A stretch of DNA of 64,000 bases, from assembly GCF_025602895.1 (NCBI RefSeq), contig NW_026516218.1:434001-498000 (forward strand). The letters are read 5' to 3'. Positions within the stretch are counted from its first letter, which is position 1. The number at the start of each line of letters is the position of its first letter. A model generated the notes under the pieces. The model was not told the origin of the DNA, did not search any database, and saw only the letters and a program-made list of their open reading frames with translations. Position numbers and translations under genes: made by a program. The DNA comes from Polychytrium aggregatum (lineage: Eukaryota > Chytridiomycota > Chytridiomycetes > Polychytriales). This document shows positions 24,851 through 36,919 of this stretch, one piece after another.

Positions 24851-27800
24851 ATGCTCTCCAGAGCCAAGCCGGCCGTGAGCTCGAGCTCAGCGCCGTCGTC
24901 TGCATCCGGGGACAACAAAAAGAAGATCCCAAAGCTCGAAACCTTTATTGCTAATCGAGACTACACGGGCGCGATCACCATTTTGGAGGTGCGGTATCCT
25001 GCTGCTTGAACGCGATGAGGCCGAATGCATACCGCCGGAACGTCGACTGGTTGTATGAGCCTATGGTGATCAAGCTGCCACTTGCATCCATATCGCTGCC
25101 GATACCGATGACGCGAGTTCCAGTTCCCATGCTCAAAATCCTAATGAGAGGCCGCTTCCTGCTCGCATCGACATGCAATATCTAGTTTCAAAAAGCCACA
25201 GGCAAATACACCACCGAAACGCTCCTCTGGCTCGGCTACGCGGCATTCCACCAGGGCGAATATAAGAAGGCGATGGAGGTTGGTGTCCTCCACTCTGTGG
25301 GCGCCAGAGCTCCGATACCGCACCAACGAGGAGCACAGAGTCGTAATGACTTGCCGTTGCAGCTCGGAATTCTGATTGCGAGCGTGTCCTGCTGGATATG
25401 TGCAGGCGGTTCTCCAATACGGAAACAGACGACGCTTTGTGCGTCGCTGATAAAGTCGAAGGAAAATCGACTCGCATTGCGCTGTCGTTGGTTTTAACCA
25501 CCCCAATTCTCTTGTTGCCATGGCTGAAACTGTGACTCCTCGCGACTGTGCCGTATATCGGCTGAAATCGAATCAAAAGACATATCTGGCGCTCACTCAG
25601 GAATCGTCGTGTGATCCGCTGGTGCACCTGTATCTGGCTTGCTGCTACTTTTTCCTGGGCATGTACAAAGAAGCCGACGAAGAGGCACAAAAGGGTATGC
25701 TTCTGGGCGGGATTTCGAGCGCAAGGAAGTCGCGGGTTGAAGTGCGGGATCCTGCGTTGAGGAGCCACCACCGAGGCTGCAGTGCTCATAACCGGATATT
25801 TGGAATCAGGACCAACGTGCAAGCTGCAGAACCGTCTGTTGTTCCACTTGTCTCACAAGTTCAACGACGAGAAGCGGCTGATGGGCTATCACCAGAACCT
25901 GCAGGATGTGATCGAGGACCAGGTAATGCCAAAAACCTGTCCGAAACCTGTATCGAGCTGAGTCGATGTGATTTCATATGGCGCAAGTTTTTCGGCGCCA
26001 AGGCACTGGGAACTGGTCTATCCTGTTCCTTAGGATCGGAAATATGGCCGGAAGGACTCGACCAACCGGGTGAATGATTAACGTTGCTCTGTATCCCACC
26101 TCTTCAGCTCAGCTTGGCGTCGATCCATTATCTCCGGAGTCACTACCAGGAAGCCATTGATATATACAAGCGCATTCTGTTGGAGAACAGGTGAGCCGCA
26201 TGTTTTGGAAGGACCGCATGGCCAGTCCGTCACATGGACCATCCGCATCCACACACTCGCTCTCTCCCCGGCCCCATCCCCTACAGTCCGGCTGGACCAA
26301 GGGATGATGATCAAACTGATTCACATGGTGTGCGCTACAAATACCATGATCTAGAGACTACCTTGCAATCAACGTTTATGTCGCTATGTGTTACTACAAG
26401 CTCGATTACTACGATGTCTCCCAGGAGGTCCTGTCCGTCTATCTTCAGCACTTCCCAGACAGTGTGATCACGGTCAATCTTAAGGCCTGCAACCACTTCC
26501 GTCTATACAACGGCAAGGCCGCCGAGGCTGAACTCAAGGCCCTTACGGACAAGACCTCGGCTCACTTCAAGTTTGCCGAAGATATTGTCAAGCACAACTT
26601 GGTGGGTAGTGCCCAGAGTTGCTCCGCCTCATTGCAGGGCAACTCCTCGCCCATATTTCGTCGGCACAACCAGCCCACTCGCTGCTGCGGAAGACCTTGA
26701 GTACGGCTATAAATATGCGGTGTGACTCCCAAGTTGATCGACAGTATCTTGACGAGAGCTCTTCCATCCTAGGTTGTCTTCCGGAATGGCGAGGGTGCCC
26801 TCCAAGTCTTTCCACAGCTTCTGGATGTGATTCCAGAAGCGCGCCTCAACTTGGTCATCTATCACCTCCGTAACGACGACATCATCTCAGCCTTCAATCT
26901 GATGAAGGATGTCGAGCCGTCCACACCCCAGGCAGGCTACCGTTGCGCTCCTGATTCAGCTGCAGCCCGGCTGGCATCGTACTGACCGAGTTGGATGATG
27001 TTGCACAGGAGTATATTCTCAAGGGCATCGTTAATGCGTGCCTCGGCCAGGAGCAAGAGTCCAGGGAGCATCTGAAGATTGCACAGCAGTATTTTCAGCT
27101 GGTCGGCGGTTCGGCCAGCGAATGCGACACGATTCCTGGCCGACAGTGCATGGCATCCTGCTTTTTCCTACTCAAGCAGTTTGAGGATGTCCTGATCTAC
27201 CTCAATTCGATCAAGGTGGGAGCCAAGTCGAAGTTGAGCCGATGCTGTTCTCGTGCGGCGTCTCGATGTGCAGCTGCATTAGAGATGAGGCATCGGAGAC
27301 ACGGGATATGCCGCAGCTCGATTCTGGGCTGTGATGGTCGGGCGCTTTCTGCCGATGCCTCCAAAGCTGTGATCGTATCCACGCAGTGTGATGGAAAGAG
27401 ATTCTCGAGCTTCTCCTGAGGGCTGAACGGTCTGCATCACTCGTTTCCCAGGGTTACTTTTACAACGATGACACGTTCAACTATAACTATGGGCAAGCCA
27501 AAGTTGCCACAGGCGCCTATGAGGAAGCCGAGGAGATTCTGCTGATGGTGCAAAACGAAAAGTTCAAAAATGAATATGCCTATCTCAGCCACTTGGCCCG
27601 TTGCTGTAAGACGCTGCGATTTGACTGCCAATCGATGCTGACTGTGGAGCCTCTTTGGTGGGATTCTGACAGTCACTGGCCTCCGGCAGATATCATGAAC
27701 AAGAAGGCGCGTTTGGCTTGGGAGCTCTATCTGAAAATGGAGACCTCCAGCGAATCTTTCAGTCTGCTGCAGCTGATTGCGAATGACTGCTACAAGGTGT

Positions 27801-28156
27801 GTATGCCTCATCTGGTTGTTGCTCAAGAAAGTGCCGGACAAGCGTGCAGTGAGTCTTGATGGGTGTGCATCAAAAGGCTGTGCTTGCTCACCTGCCCATC
27901 CGCACTATCAACTGCGCTCGACCAACAGATGGGACAGTACTTTTACTCGGCCAAAGCGTTTGACGTTCTCGAGCGCTTGGATCCGAGCCCCGAGTATTGG
28001 GAGGGCAAGCGAGGCGCCTGCATCGGCGTTTTCCAGCAGATCATCGCCGGCCAAGAGTCCAAGGAGTCCTTTCGAGAAGTCATCAGCATGCTCCGGAACA
28101 CGTCCAACCCGCAAGTGGAATACATCATCCGGGTGATGAAGAAGGCATGTACATAG
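24851..28156 (+). CDS. IFT56: Intraflagellar transport protein 56 (TTC26/DYF-13)
   Basis: A TPR protein of the IFT-B complex that carries motility cargo into the flagellum. Exon 1 starts MLSRAKPAV and ends [10 protein letters not shown] before GTGCGG. Later exons follow the animal protein closely: [20 protein letters not shown] near 26,110, [20 protein letters not shown] and [20 protein letters not shown] near 26,400-26,540, [20 protein letters not shown] near 26,840, [20 protein letters not shown] near 27,100, [20 protein letters not shown] near 27,720 and [20 protein letters not shown] near 27,940. At least ten introns interrupt it. The frame ends VMKKACT at 28,156; animal proteins run slightly further, so a last short exon may be missing. 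Confidence 0.93.
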
Positions 28157-28882
28157 CGACGGATGACGAGACATGTTGCAGCATGCTGCCTCTGGCAAGA
28201 ATGATGATATGGCGGTTTGCGGAGCCTGGCCAGGACCGATGGCCAGGACCGATGGCCAGGACCTATGGCCAGGACCGATGACTCTTCCGCTCACAATCTC
28301 GTCAATCTGCGACAATAGTACGCCAAGGACAGAAGGATCCCAGTTTAGCAGCGGATATCAGTCTGCTAGACCGGACGGCCATCGCCTGGGCTGGTCCTTG
28401 ATTTCACTGGCCGTTTTGAGGTTGAAATTTCCAAGCCGAATCGTGTTCTTGGTTGCAGAGTGCCGGCGGTTCCTCTTTGGACCCTAAATACATTCACGCC
28501 GTTCGCACCGCCGAAGCAGGACACGGACACGCACCGAGACGCTGTTGGCTCGGGTCTATCAAGTGCCTTGGTCAGTCCCCAGGATGCCACTTTCGAGTGG
28601 CAGGGCCGCTTGCATCCCCGTCTGCGTCACTTTCTGCACTCTGCCGAGCAAATCGGGAGTATCAGACCCCTGGATGTCACCGCCACACCGAAGCTCGCCA
28701 CCCCCGGCACTCGATCACGTGTCGATGCTCGTCACGTGTGCCTGACCCTGGCGGTTCCGCTGCTCCTGCTGCCGATCCAGCCAGGACGACGATCCCCATC
28801 GGCCCGCATCGATTTGTATCGTGCTGCCGCTGCCGTCGCTGGGCTTCAACATTCCTCCACCTGCGTCGCTGCATCCTACGCC
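28157..28882. other. Intergenic between IFT56 and RPN5
   Basis: About 725 bp without a recognised gene. It contains a 13-bp tandem repeat at 28,228-28,280 and, nearer RPN5, GC-rich sequence likely to include its promoter. Long open frames exist but have no recognisable domains. Confidence 0.45.
28228..28280. repeat. 13-bp tandem repeat (GGCCAGGACCGAT unit)
   Basis: Four head-to-tail copies with a single substitution (CCTAT for CCGAT) in the third. It lies just downstream of IFT56. Confidence 0.85.
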
Positions 28883-31347
28883 ATGACCGACTCTCAGCCT
28901 GTGAAGATGGAGAAGGATCTGTCGGCTGTCGCCGACGTCCAGATCCCCGAATCCGAAGCCTTGGCGCAAGTAGGATCGCCTGGACGCCCTCGGTCGGCTC
29001 TGCTTGATCTCACTGGCACGAGCAGTCCCACATTCCTGAGCTGGGACGTTTGCGAGCTGCCGATCTGGTCGTGTTCGCAGTTAGAGGCTCCACCATGCGT
29101 GGCGACTGACACTCTGTTTCGATCTGTACATGGGTGTTGCTTGTTACTCCGGTTATGACACGAGCAGAAAGGAAAGGTTTCTGAAGCCCTGGAAATCCTG
29201 CTGGTTCTCGAGAAGCAGACTCGCTCGGTAGGGTCGCTCTGCAGGCTTGTCCGCATGGTGCCGTCGAGCCTTGTTGCAGCCGATACCCCAGGCGTCGTGC
29301 ACGGGATTGACCCCAGCCGGCCTAACACTGCCGACCCAACCATCGTTCTTCACCAACCTGGCTGGTGCCGTTGATTGATTCGCACAGGGCGCCGATCTGG
29401 CCTCGAACACCCGAGTGCTCATCCAAATCCTGCGCATCCTGTTCAATGCCAAGGATTGGAAGGGACTCAATGAGCACATTGTCCTGCTTTCCAAAAAGCA
29501 TGGTCTTTTGAAACAAGTGGGTCTGCCTGCTGGGCTGGATGCGCAGAAGCTATTCGAGAGAGAAGCATGGGCTGAATGTGTGTCCACATATGCAGTGACA
29601 CTGGGCTCGCGACTGATGGGTGGTTGCTTGCAATCCTGTCTCGATTGCACCCTGGCTGCAGGCCATCACAAAAATGACCCAAGAGGCCATGACGTTCATC
29701 GACAAGACTCCCGACGAAAAAACCAAACTCGAGCTGATTGACACCCTGCGGGTTGTGACGGAAGGCAAGGTAATGCTGGGGAGAGAGCCGGCAGACGATC
29801 CAATATTCCTCCGGCATCGTGGCCCGGCTGCCCTTATACCGCGAGATCAGCACTGACTGGTTTGCAATCGCTGGCAGATTTATGTCGAAGTTGAGCGTGC
29901 GCGCGTTACTCGTCTGCTGGTCAAGATCAAGGAAGATGCTGGCAACATCAGCGATGCCGCCGATATTCTGCACGAGCTGCAGGTCGAGACCTTTGGCTCG
30001 ATGGAGCGGCGGGAGAAGACCGATTTTATCCTGGAGCAGATGCGTCTGTGTCTTGCCAAGAAGGACTACAACAAAGTTCAGCTGATCAGCAAGAAAGTCA
30101 GCCAAAAGTTCTTTGATCTCCCTGAAAACCAGGTACGCCCAGCCCGAGGCTTTAGGCACGATGTATTTCTGTGGCCAGCGCGCTGGAGAGCCAGCTAACC
30201 TCAGTACCTCTCGGATACAGGATCTGAAACTTCGCTACTACGAGCTGATGATCCAGCACGCTGTCCACTCGGACCAGTCGCTCAACGCTTGCAAGTACTA
30301 CCGCCGCATCTACGACACGCCATCGGTGCAGGAGGACGAACAGAAATGGACAGAGGTGCGAGACGCTGGAGAAGAGCGTCAGGGGGGGGGGCGACATTCT
30401 GTGAAAAGAGTGCTCGCAGACATTTGCAGTTGTAGCAACGCTTGATGCCGATTCAGATTCCTCGAGAGGAAGCCGAGCGAGTGACGTGCACGGATGTGGA
30501 CTCACACCCAGATCCGATTGGCAACAGGCTCTGCGCTTTGTTGTTTTGTTCATCATCCTGTCGCCCTACGACAACGAGCAATCGGACTTGATTCATCGCA
30601 TCAACGAGGACAAGAACCTGGCAAAGCTTGCTCCATACAAGGAGCTCATCAAGTGCTTCACGACGGATGAGTTGATGCGATGGTCCAAGATCACAGAGAT
30701 CTATGGTACCCTGCTCCGAAACGCCTACATCTTCCAGGCCAGCACCGAGGACGGCGAGCGACGATGGAAGTTGCTGCACGACCGTGTCGTTGAGCACGTA
30801 TGTATACGGTCAGACCGCCATAGAAGTGTGTTGTTGGTTGGTGGGCTGCGCTACTTGGACTGATGGACAGACAGGCGACATGGGAGCTCACTCTTTGCCC
30901 GCAAACATCCCAGAACATTCGTGTGATCTCAAAGTACTACACTCGCATCAGCACGAAGCGTGCAACCGAGCTGCTGGATCTGCCCGTCAAGGTACGCACA
31001 ATGAGCTGGATTTGGTTCAGATGACAGCTGTAGCAGCAGGAGTAGTAGTAGCAGCAGCAGCAGCAACAGCAGTATTGACAGAGATCTTGTGCCCCGGACG
31101 GGGACTGACACTCTGTCGCTGTGTTCAGGATGTGGAGGAATTTCTTTCCAAAATGGTGGTCTCGAAGACAATCTACGCACGCATCGACCGCTCGGCCGGT
31201 GTCATCAGCTTTGTGGCCCGAAAGGACCCCAACGCGGTGCTGAACGACTGGTCCAACAACATCAACCAGCTCCTCGAGCTGATCGACAAATGCGGCCACC
31301 TGATCGCCAAGGAGGAGATGGTGTACTCGATCACCAAGACGGTCTGA
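28883..31347 (+). CDS. RPN5: 26S proteasome regulatory subunit RPN5 (PSMD12)
   Basis: A lid subunit of the 19S regulatory particle with a PCI domain. The start ATG 28,883 gives [20 protein letters not shown]. Following exons encode [37 protein letters not shown] near 29,420, [20 protein letters not shown] near 29,900, [20 protein letters not shown] near 30,045, [20 protein letters not shown] near 30,245, the [20 protein letters not shown] block near 30,620, [20 protein letters not shown] and the PCI winged-helix end [20 protein letters not shown] near 31,130, closing with YSITKTV at 31,347. Length and order match the family. An intron near 31,030-31,075 contains an AGC-type trinucleotide run. 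Confidence 0.93.
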
Positions 31348-31462
31348 TTGTGCCTGCCGCGCATCTGTTTTCTCTTCGCGCTGGCGACTGAGACTGTGTT
31401 GCCATTGGCACAGCCCAGGGCCAGGACACATCACATGGATCCGAAGCAGACGCCCTGCTTTT

Positions 31463-31560
31463 AAGCCGGGTGTGTCACTTTCTGGGTTCTGAATACACCC
31501 CCTCCATCCCGCCCTGTGATTCTACAGTCCCAGTTGGCCGCGCAGTATGCGATCGCAACG
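31463..31560 (+). mobile_element. Possible left-end fragment, Fanzor/Tc1 family
   Basis: GGGTGTGTCACTTTCTGGG, then TTCTGAATACACCCC, in the same order as inside the left ends of the copies at 41.7 and 56.8 kb. No matching right end was found. Confidence 0.3.
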
Positions 31561-31753
31561 TCGGCGCGGCGCACAGCACGATCGTGTCTTGGATGCAAAC
31601 CGCAAGACGGATTCTGCCGAGGCACAGGGGGCGCCCACCGCCACGAGACGGCGGCGCTCAGGCGCGACGCGTTAGGGCGCACAGGAGCAGCGAGACGATT
31701 GCGGGCTTGGATGGACGGATCCGCATTGAAATGCCGGCCATGGCCGTCCCATC

Positions 31754-31830
31754 CAGCATATCCCATCGAGCATATCCCATCGAGCATATCCTGTCGAGCA
31801 TATCCCATCGAGCATCACATCGAGCATCCC
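31754..31830. repeat. 14-bp tandem repeat upstream of the CBM19-like gene
   Basis: About five imperfect copies of GCATATCC(C/T)(A/G)TCGA, ending roughly 15 bp before the start codon, so probably in the 5' leader. Confidence 0.75.
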
Positions 31831-31845
31831 GCCAGTCATACCGAA

Positions 31846-32347
31846 ATGCGATTCTATCAAGTGTCCGCGCTCGTTGCGCTGGTTTCGGCCGTCGCTGCCA
31901 TCCCCATCCAGATCACCGATCCGTCGACCCGCAGTGAGATGCTGTGCGAGAACGCCAAGGCAGCCCAGACGCTGAAGGGCATCCAGACGCAAAACAACAT
32001 TGCTGGTCAGACCTGCCAGGAAAGTGCCTGTCTCGGCGACGGGTCGTTGGGTCTATGCAACAACGGCCAGCTGGTGCGAGTGGCCTGCCCCGGAGGCACC
32101 GAGTGCCAAGTGCTGCCACTCACGAACCGCTTTGGCGTCAGCATCACCTGTGGTAAGCTCCTGCCGCATAATCCAGCCCTGTGTGTCGTGGTGTCGAGAG
32201 CCAAGTCGGGCTGGGTCGAGTCGAGTTGATCATAGCCCGCTCTGCCCTTTCTGACCCGATTCGCCCGACGATCCCTCTGCGACAACAGAGGCAGCCCAGG
32301 ACACGCAGCTCCGGATCCAGGACAACATGGCAAACTGCAGCGGCTGA
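31846..32347 (+). CDS. Small secreted cysteine-rich protein, CBM19-like (chitin-binding) module
   Basis: Two exons, 31,846-32,152 and 32,289-32,347, joined by a GTAAGC...CAACAG intron in phase 1. The product is about 121 residues. It begins with a signal peptide (MRFYQVSALVALVSAVAAIP). A compact cysteine module follows: GQTCQESACLGDGSLGLCNN, LVRVACPGGTECQVLPLTN, and ITC at the exon junction. This C-pattern resembles CBM19 chitin-binding modules found in chytrid secretomes. There is no catalytic domain. The likely place of action is the cell surface or outside. A different cysteine-rich fold remains possible. Confidence 0.7.
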
Positions 32348-32769
32348 GCCGCGCCTCCTCTTCTTTCAACCGGTTGTTGGCCTTTGGCTGTTGTCAGCGA
32401 CAAACGACGACAGCAATCGCTACAGCGATGGGTCGATAAGACACCACTGACGAGCCGCCCAATGATTTCAATCACAGCCCTGAAAATATGAAGATTGTGG
32501 GGGGAGGGAGGGTGGTGTTCCAGCAAGCGCCGTCTGGAGCATCGACATTGCCGTCGCCTGGCGCACCGAAACCTCTGCATCTTAAAGAGCTTACTCATTT
32601 CCAAATCGGAACACACGCATTTGTGCATGCCCATGTCAGGCAATACATTTTACTCGGTCACGAAACGGGACAGGTGGATGGTCGCTCAAAGTAATCGGCA
32701 GGCCACGACATTGCAGGGACGCGGTGCGGGGGATGGCATCATGAATTGTCTACCATGAACGACGGCCAT
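32348..32769. other. Intergenic, nothing recognised
   Basis: About 420 bp between the CBM19-like gene and the transposon relic. Short open frames only. Confidence 0.4.
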
Positions 32770-33133
32770 TGCAGTCAATCCAGAAAGAACGGGACACCTT
32801 GGTTTTTGGTCATTGACCGAATAATTCGTTGCCTCCAAACATCGTGCGCTGGCCACGACCATTCTGTGATGCGTGCTACACTGTCATCTATAGCCTGAGA
32901 AAAGTTGCCTCCGTATTCAGTGTGTCCAAGAGCACCATTCACCGCTGGCAATGCATCATGGCGTCAAGGGCGCGCATCCAGTCCCAGGAGGCAGCGGTTT
33001 GCCAAGTACTTTGAGCAGTTCAAGCACCGTCGCCGCCCACATCGCCCTTATGGCTTATCTGGATGCATGCCATCACATACTACGCTGACATATGGGTTAT
33101 GGGCGGTGTCCCGCTTTTTCTGAATTAGGTGTA
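32770..33133 (+). mobile_element. Internal-deletion derivative of the Fanzor transposon
   Basis: The left end (TGCAGTCAATCCAG...GAACGGGACACC) and the right end (TACACCTAATTCAG... on the other strand) match the full element. The first ~180 bp correspond to the left end and the start of the transposase, including VFSVSKSTIHRW. At about 32,947 the sequence jumps to the Fanzor region encoding ASWRQG...SSPRRQRFAKYFEQF and then to the right end. The join shares TGGCA with both parents. Nothing functional can be made from it. Size is 364 bp. Confidence 0.8.
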
Positions 33134-33325
33134 TCGGATGATGGCCGCTGCGAGCGCTGCGTCGGATGCCGCAGTTGTGTCTGGTGTCGCGGCATTTGGA
33201 ATGGCCACGTGTTTCATTTCACATCCACTTTTTTTTGGCGGCCTTTTCAACACCCCGCTGGCGACATTGGATCGCATCCGCCGACAGAACAGCAACCACC
33301 GACGATACCAGTAACGAAGCACGCC

Positions 33326-35914
33326 ATGGCACCGAGAAACCCCAAGGTATGTCCCCCCAGGCAGTGCCTCTGGACGTCCGTCGACACCGCCCGGCACCTC
33401 GTTCAGCTGCTGCTCTGGCACTCTGCATTAACAGTGATCCACCTGTAACACAGCGCCAAGCAGCCGACGATGAATTCATCGATGCAAATGACATTGAGCA
33501 AGTCATCGAGCTGGGCAATGAAGAAGCAGAGCCCATGAGCGAGGATGAAGAGGCCGTAGATCATGACGAAATGGACAACGACATGCTTAACGACGACGAT
33601 GCCGAGCACTACGACGATGATGCAGATTTTGATGACGAGGATGGCCAGGAAGGAGGTAGGCAGGAGATCCTCTCTGGGGTCTGAGCTGTCTGTATGCCCC
33701 GCTGGAGAGATCAGAGAATCCATTGGAGAGTCCATTGGAGAGTCCATTGGAGAATTCGTTCAGAGAGCCGAGCTGACCGCTCTCTGCATGACAACATCCC
33801 AGACGAGATGGAGGGCGGGGATTTCGTTTTGGTCGACGATTCCATCCAGGGCTTCTTTGACCATAAAGGTAGGAGCACACTCGTTCATATGGATATTGTG
33901 CCCTGGCCAAGCAACCTGCCGCTATCGTTGCTCCTGGGACGAATGCACACGAGCTGACCCCGGTTGTCCCGACGGAGCAGAGCCCGTCTATACTGTCGCT
34001 CTCCATCCCACCCAGGAACACATCGTTGCAACTGGTGGTGGCGACGACAAGAGCTATCTGTGGCGTCTCGACAACGGCGAGAAGATGTTTGATCTCGGAG
34101 GTATGCAGCCTTGGCTCGCCGTGGCGGCACCGAATCGCAACCAGCCGCTGGCTATATCGAGGGCACTCGAGCGCCGACGAGTTATCCAAATGGCAAGCAG
34201 GCGCATGGGATCGACCCTTCAAAGTGCTGTGGGAACTGACCACTCTTCCGTATGCCGCATCCGATAATCGGCTTCAGTTCACAGCGATACCGTTGCCGCC
34301 GTAGCGTTCAGCTTTGACGGCGCCTTCATTGCAAGCGGTGGCATGGACGGCAAAGTGTTTGTCTTCAAGGTGTCCACGGGCGAGTTGGTGGTGACTCTAG
34401 ATGGACCCACCGAAGTTTCGGTAAGCCTTGGTCCGCTGCAGTGCATGGATCCACGAGACCGCCTGAAGAGCGGCCGCTTTGGCAGTATTACTATACTTGC
34501 GCTGGCGGTGCCGCTGCGACTGGCTGTTTCGTTGTGCTAACTGATATGGGCTGTCAACCGAATCGGGCATGGTCTTGGCTGCTTGACTGGATTGCCAGTG
34601 GCTGGACTGGCATCCCAGAGGGCCCGTGCTCCTGGCCGGCTCCGCCGATGGCACCATCTGGATGTGGCAGATTCCATCGGGAACATGCATGAACGTCTTC
34701 TCTGGCCACGTCGATATGGTTTCTTGCGGCCAGTTCACACCCGATGGCAAGGCCATTGTGTCTGGATCCGACGACGGCTCTGTCATCATCTGGGACCCGA
34801 AAACCGCGGCGGCACAGCTCAAGCTGACGAGCGAAGACGCTCGCTTCCATAGCGACGCAATCACTACGCTGGCCATCAACAAGGACAACAACCTCGCTCT
34901 GACCGGATCGGCCGACAGCACTGCCAAGCTCATTCACATCGGCAACGGCAAGGTACGCCCACCCTGTGTTTGCCATTCAACTTGAACGTTACAGCATGTC
35001 AGCCCCTCGGAAGTCGAGGCACTCAGATTGGAGGGAGCATGATGTCTAGGAATCCGAAATGCATAATGCTCTTGATCGTGTATCGAGCGACAGCCAGAGA
35101 TTGTGTGGCTACCGTGCGGTATCTGCGATGCAGGGGCTGGGGCGATTCGCCTCTGGTTCACTGTGTTTGGTCAGCAGCACGAAAGGAGCCGCACTGACGG
35201 ATTGTCTAAAACGACCGCTGGCTTTTCTCTCACATTCCCACGACGGCTATCAACGACTATGCCCCGCTCATCGCTGCATCACTTCAAGATTGTTGCGTCG
35301 TTTGAGAGCCACCAGGACTCGGTACAAGCTGTGGGATTCTCGAATGTGTATGTAGATCTTGCCTCCCGATCGCCATGGCATCTCGTGATGATCTTGATGT
35401 CCAGGAGAGTGAAACGTGTTGATCTCCCCAGATCCAGCCGCATTCATCGACTTATTCCCTCTCTACTGGTATAACCCCAGCCTCCCTTTCGCCGCCACGG
35501 GATCGATCGATGGCAGCATGGCTATCTGGGATGTCACGACCACCAAGCTGCGGCAAACTGTCAAGCACGATGTTCGTGATATGCGCCGTGATGTGCAACG
35601 CAATGCAGTGCAATTGAACCCAGCTGCTGGCCTCCACTAACGCAGACTCCACACTTCATTCACCCCTCCGCACACCTCTGTTGGAATGGCACATCCAGGA
35701 CGTCATCACGTCGCTCAAATGGCACTCGGACCAACCCCTCATCACCACCGCCTCCGTCGATCGAACCATTCGGGTCTGGGACGCTCGCACTGGGAACTGT
35801 GAGCGGGTATTTAACGGCCACCAGGATGTGATTCATGCCATTGCCATTTCCAAGGACGGCAAGACGGTCGTGTCGGCCTCGGAAGACGGCACCTCGCTCG
35901 TCTTTTCGGCCTAA
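33326..35914 (+). CDS. SQT1: WD40-repeat ribosome-assembly chaperone SQT1 (AAMP homologue)
   Basis: Exon 1 is MAPRNPK (33,326-33,346). Exon 2 opens with RQAADDEFIDANDIEQVIEL and an acidic tract (near 33,540-33,640). WD repeats follow: PVYTVALHPTQEHIVATGGG near 33,985, AVAFSFDGAFIASGGMDGKV near 34,305, LLAGSADGTIWMWQIPSGTC near 34,630, GQFTPDGKAIVSGSDDGSVI near 34,735, AATGSIDGSMAIWDVTTTKL near 35,495 and ITTASVDRTIRVWDARTGNC near 35,740, ending SEDGTSLVFSA at 35,914. Yeast Sqt1 protects uL16 (Rpl10) before it joins the 60S subunit. The acidic N-terminus and roughly seven to eight repeats fit. One intron contains a CCATTGGAGAGT tandem repeat. Confidence 0.88.
33715..33757. repeat. Short tandem repeat in an SQT1 intron
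   Basis: Three to four head-to-tail copies of a 15-bp unit with CCATTGGAGAGT core. Confidence 0.7.
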
Positions 35915-36335
35915 GAGCCGGTCCCCTCCGCCCAGGGTCTGGCTGCGACTCGGTCATTTTCTTGTCTCGCCAGCCCAATTGCATCGCATCGATGATGGCT
36001 GCTCTCATGCTCAATACAGACTCGCTCACACGAGAGGCTGCATCAGTGCGGATTCTATAGAGATGCATGCTTGCGGGCTTGAGGTCTGGTGCCTCATGGA
36101 AACGACTGAGCCACCTCGCCCTGGTCACGTGTGCCATCGGCTCGACTCATCCCGGTTGGCGCGCATTACCTAAGCGCACGTGATGCACCCGCCAGCCAGC
36201 CAGCCAGCCAGCCAGGTTTTTGTTTTTTCAGGCCAAACGGGAGAGTGCGGCCTTTGGCAGATGTTGGCTCGTTGTTGAACACTCGACGATTCCTGGGACC
36301 CTGCTGCACCGGACGACGCCGTCAAACACAACGAA
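35915..36335. other. Intergenic with a CCAG tetranucleotide run
   Basis: 420 bp between SQT1 and the complex I subunit. It holds a (CCAG) run at about 36,190-36,215 and no recognisable gene. Confidence 0.5.
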
Positions 36336-36694
36336 ATGGGTGGCCACGGAGATAAATACCCCCCTGTCCTGATCGGTAAGCCCCTCGTGCCCGTCTGACA
36401 AACCGCAGACCCCGCCGATGAAGTAGGGGATGGCGAGGGAGAACTCTCGACGCAGATGCGCCGTGTTGTGGCTCGATTCTGGTCATAGAACGCCCGGTGA
36501 TGGCCCGCATGTCGCTCGCCGCAGACAGGTGACGCTCCATCCTGGATTTTGCAGATCCCGCCATTGAAAAATGGTATCATATGAAGGAAAGCACCCATGC
36601 GTACTTCAAGTTTGACCGACGCACCATCAAAATCACGCTTGCTCTGACCGTTCTTTTCCCTGCCGTCCTCTATGTCGGCTCCGTCTGGAACATG
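36336..36694 (+). CDS. Probable mitochondrial complex I accessory subunit (NDUFB4/B15-like)
   Basis: Exon 1 (36,336-36,375) encodes MGGHGDKYPPVLI. Exon 2 (36,555-36,694) encodes DPAIEKWYHMKESTHAYFKF, then DRRTIKITLALTVLFPAVLY and VGSVWNM, with an intron in phase 1. One membrane segment follows a basic stretch, and an N-terminal GGH lies just after Met, as in small fungal complex I subunits related to NDUFB4. The 60 codons seen are in register with GTAAGC after WNM. A short last exon must follow within ~230 bp but was not resolved; one option is an acceptor at 36,751. The identity rests on short similarity. Confidence 0.5.
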
Positions 36695-36919
36695 GTAAGC
36701 GTCTATGTGTCTGACGGATCAATCTGCACGCCTCTCTGGAAGCTCCCACAGCGTCAACGGTCGGTGTCGCGAGCAGACCCTGGCTTAAGGACTCGAAAGC
36801 CCACCGGGATCGGGGCTAGTGGCCAAGCGATCTGGAGCAGCAGCACGGATGCAAAGATGGTTTCCAATATTGTGATGCCATTCGTGCTGCACAAGTGGCA
36901 CCAAGCCATCTCGGGGTGA

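Larger units (their letters stand above)
31348..31845. other. Intergenic upstream of the CBM19-like gene
   Basis: About 500 bp. It holds an end-like fragment of the Fanzor/Tc1 family around 31,465-31,500 and a 14-bp tandem repeat (GCATATCCCATCGA) just before the next start codon. No gene is recognised. Confidence 0.5.

Noticed and set aside
31463-31640. A transposase gene near 31.5 kb
   Set aside because: Only a short end-like motif and a weak helix-turn-helix resemblance (STIVSWMQT) are present; too little to call.
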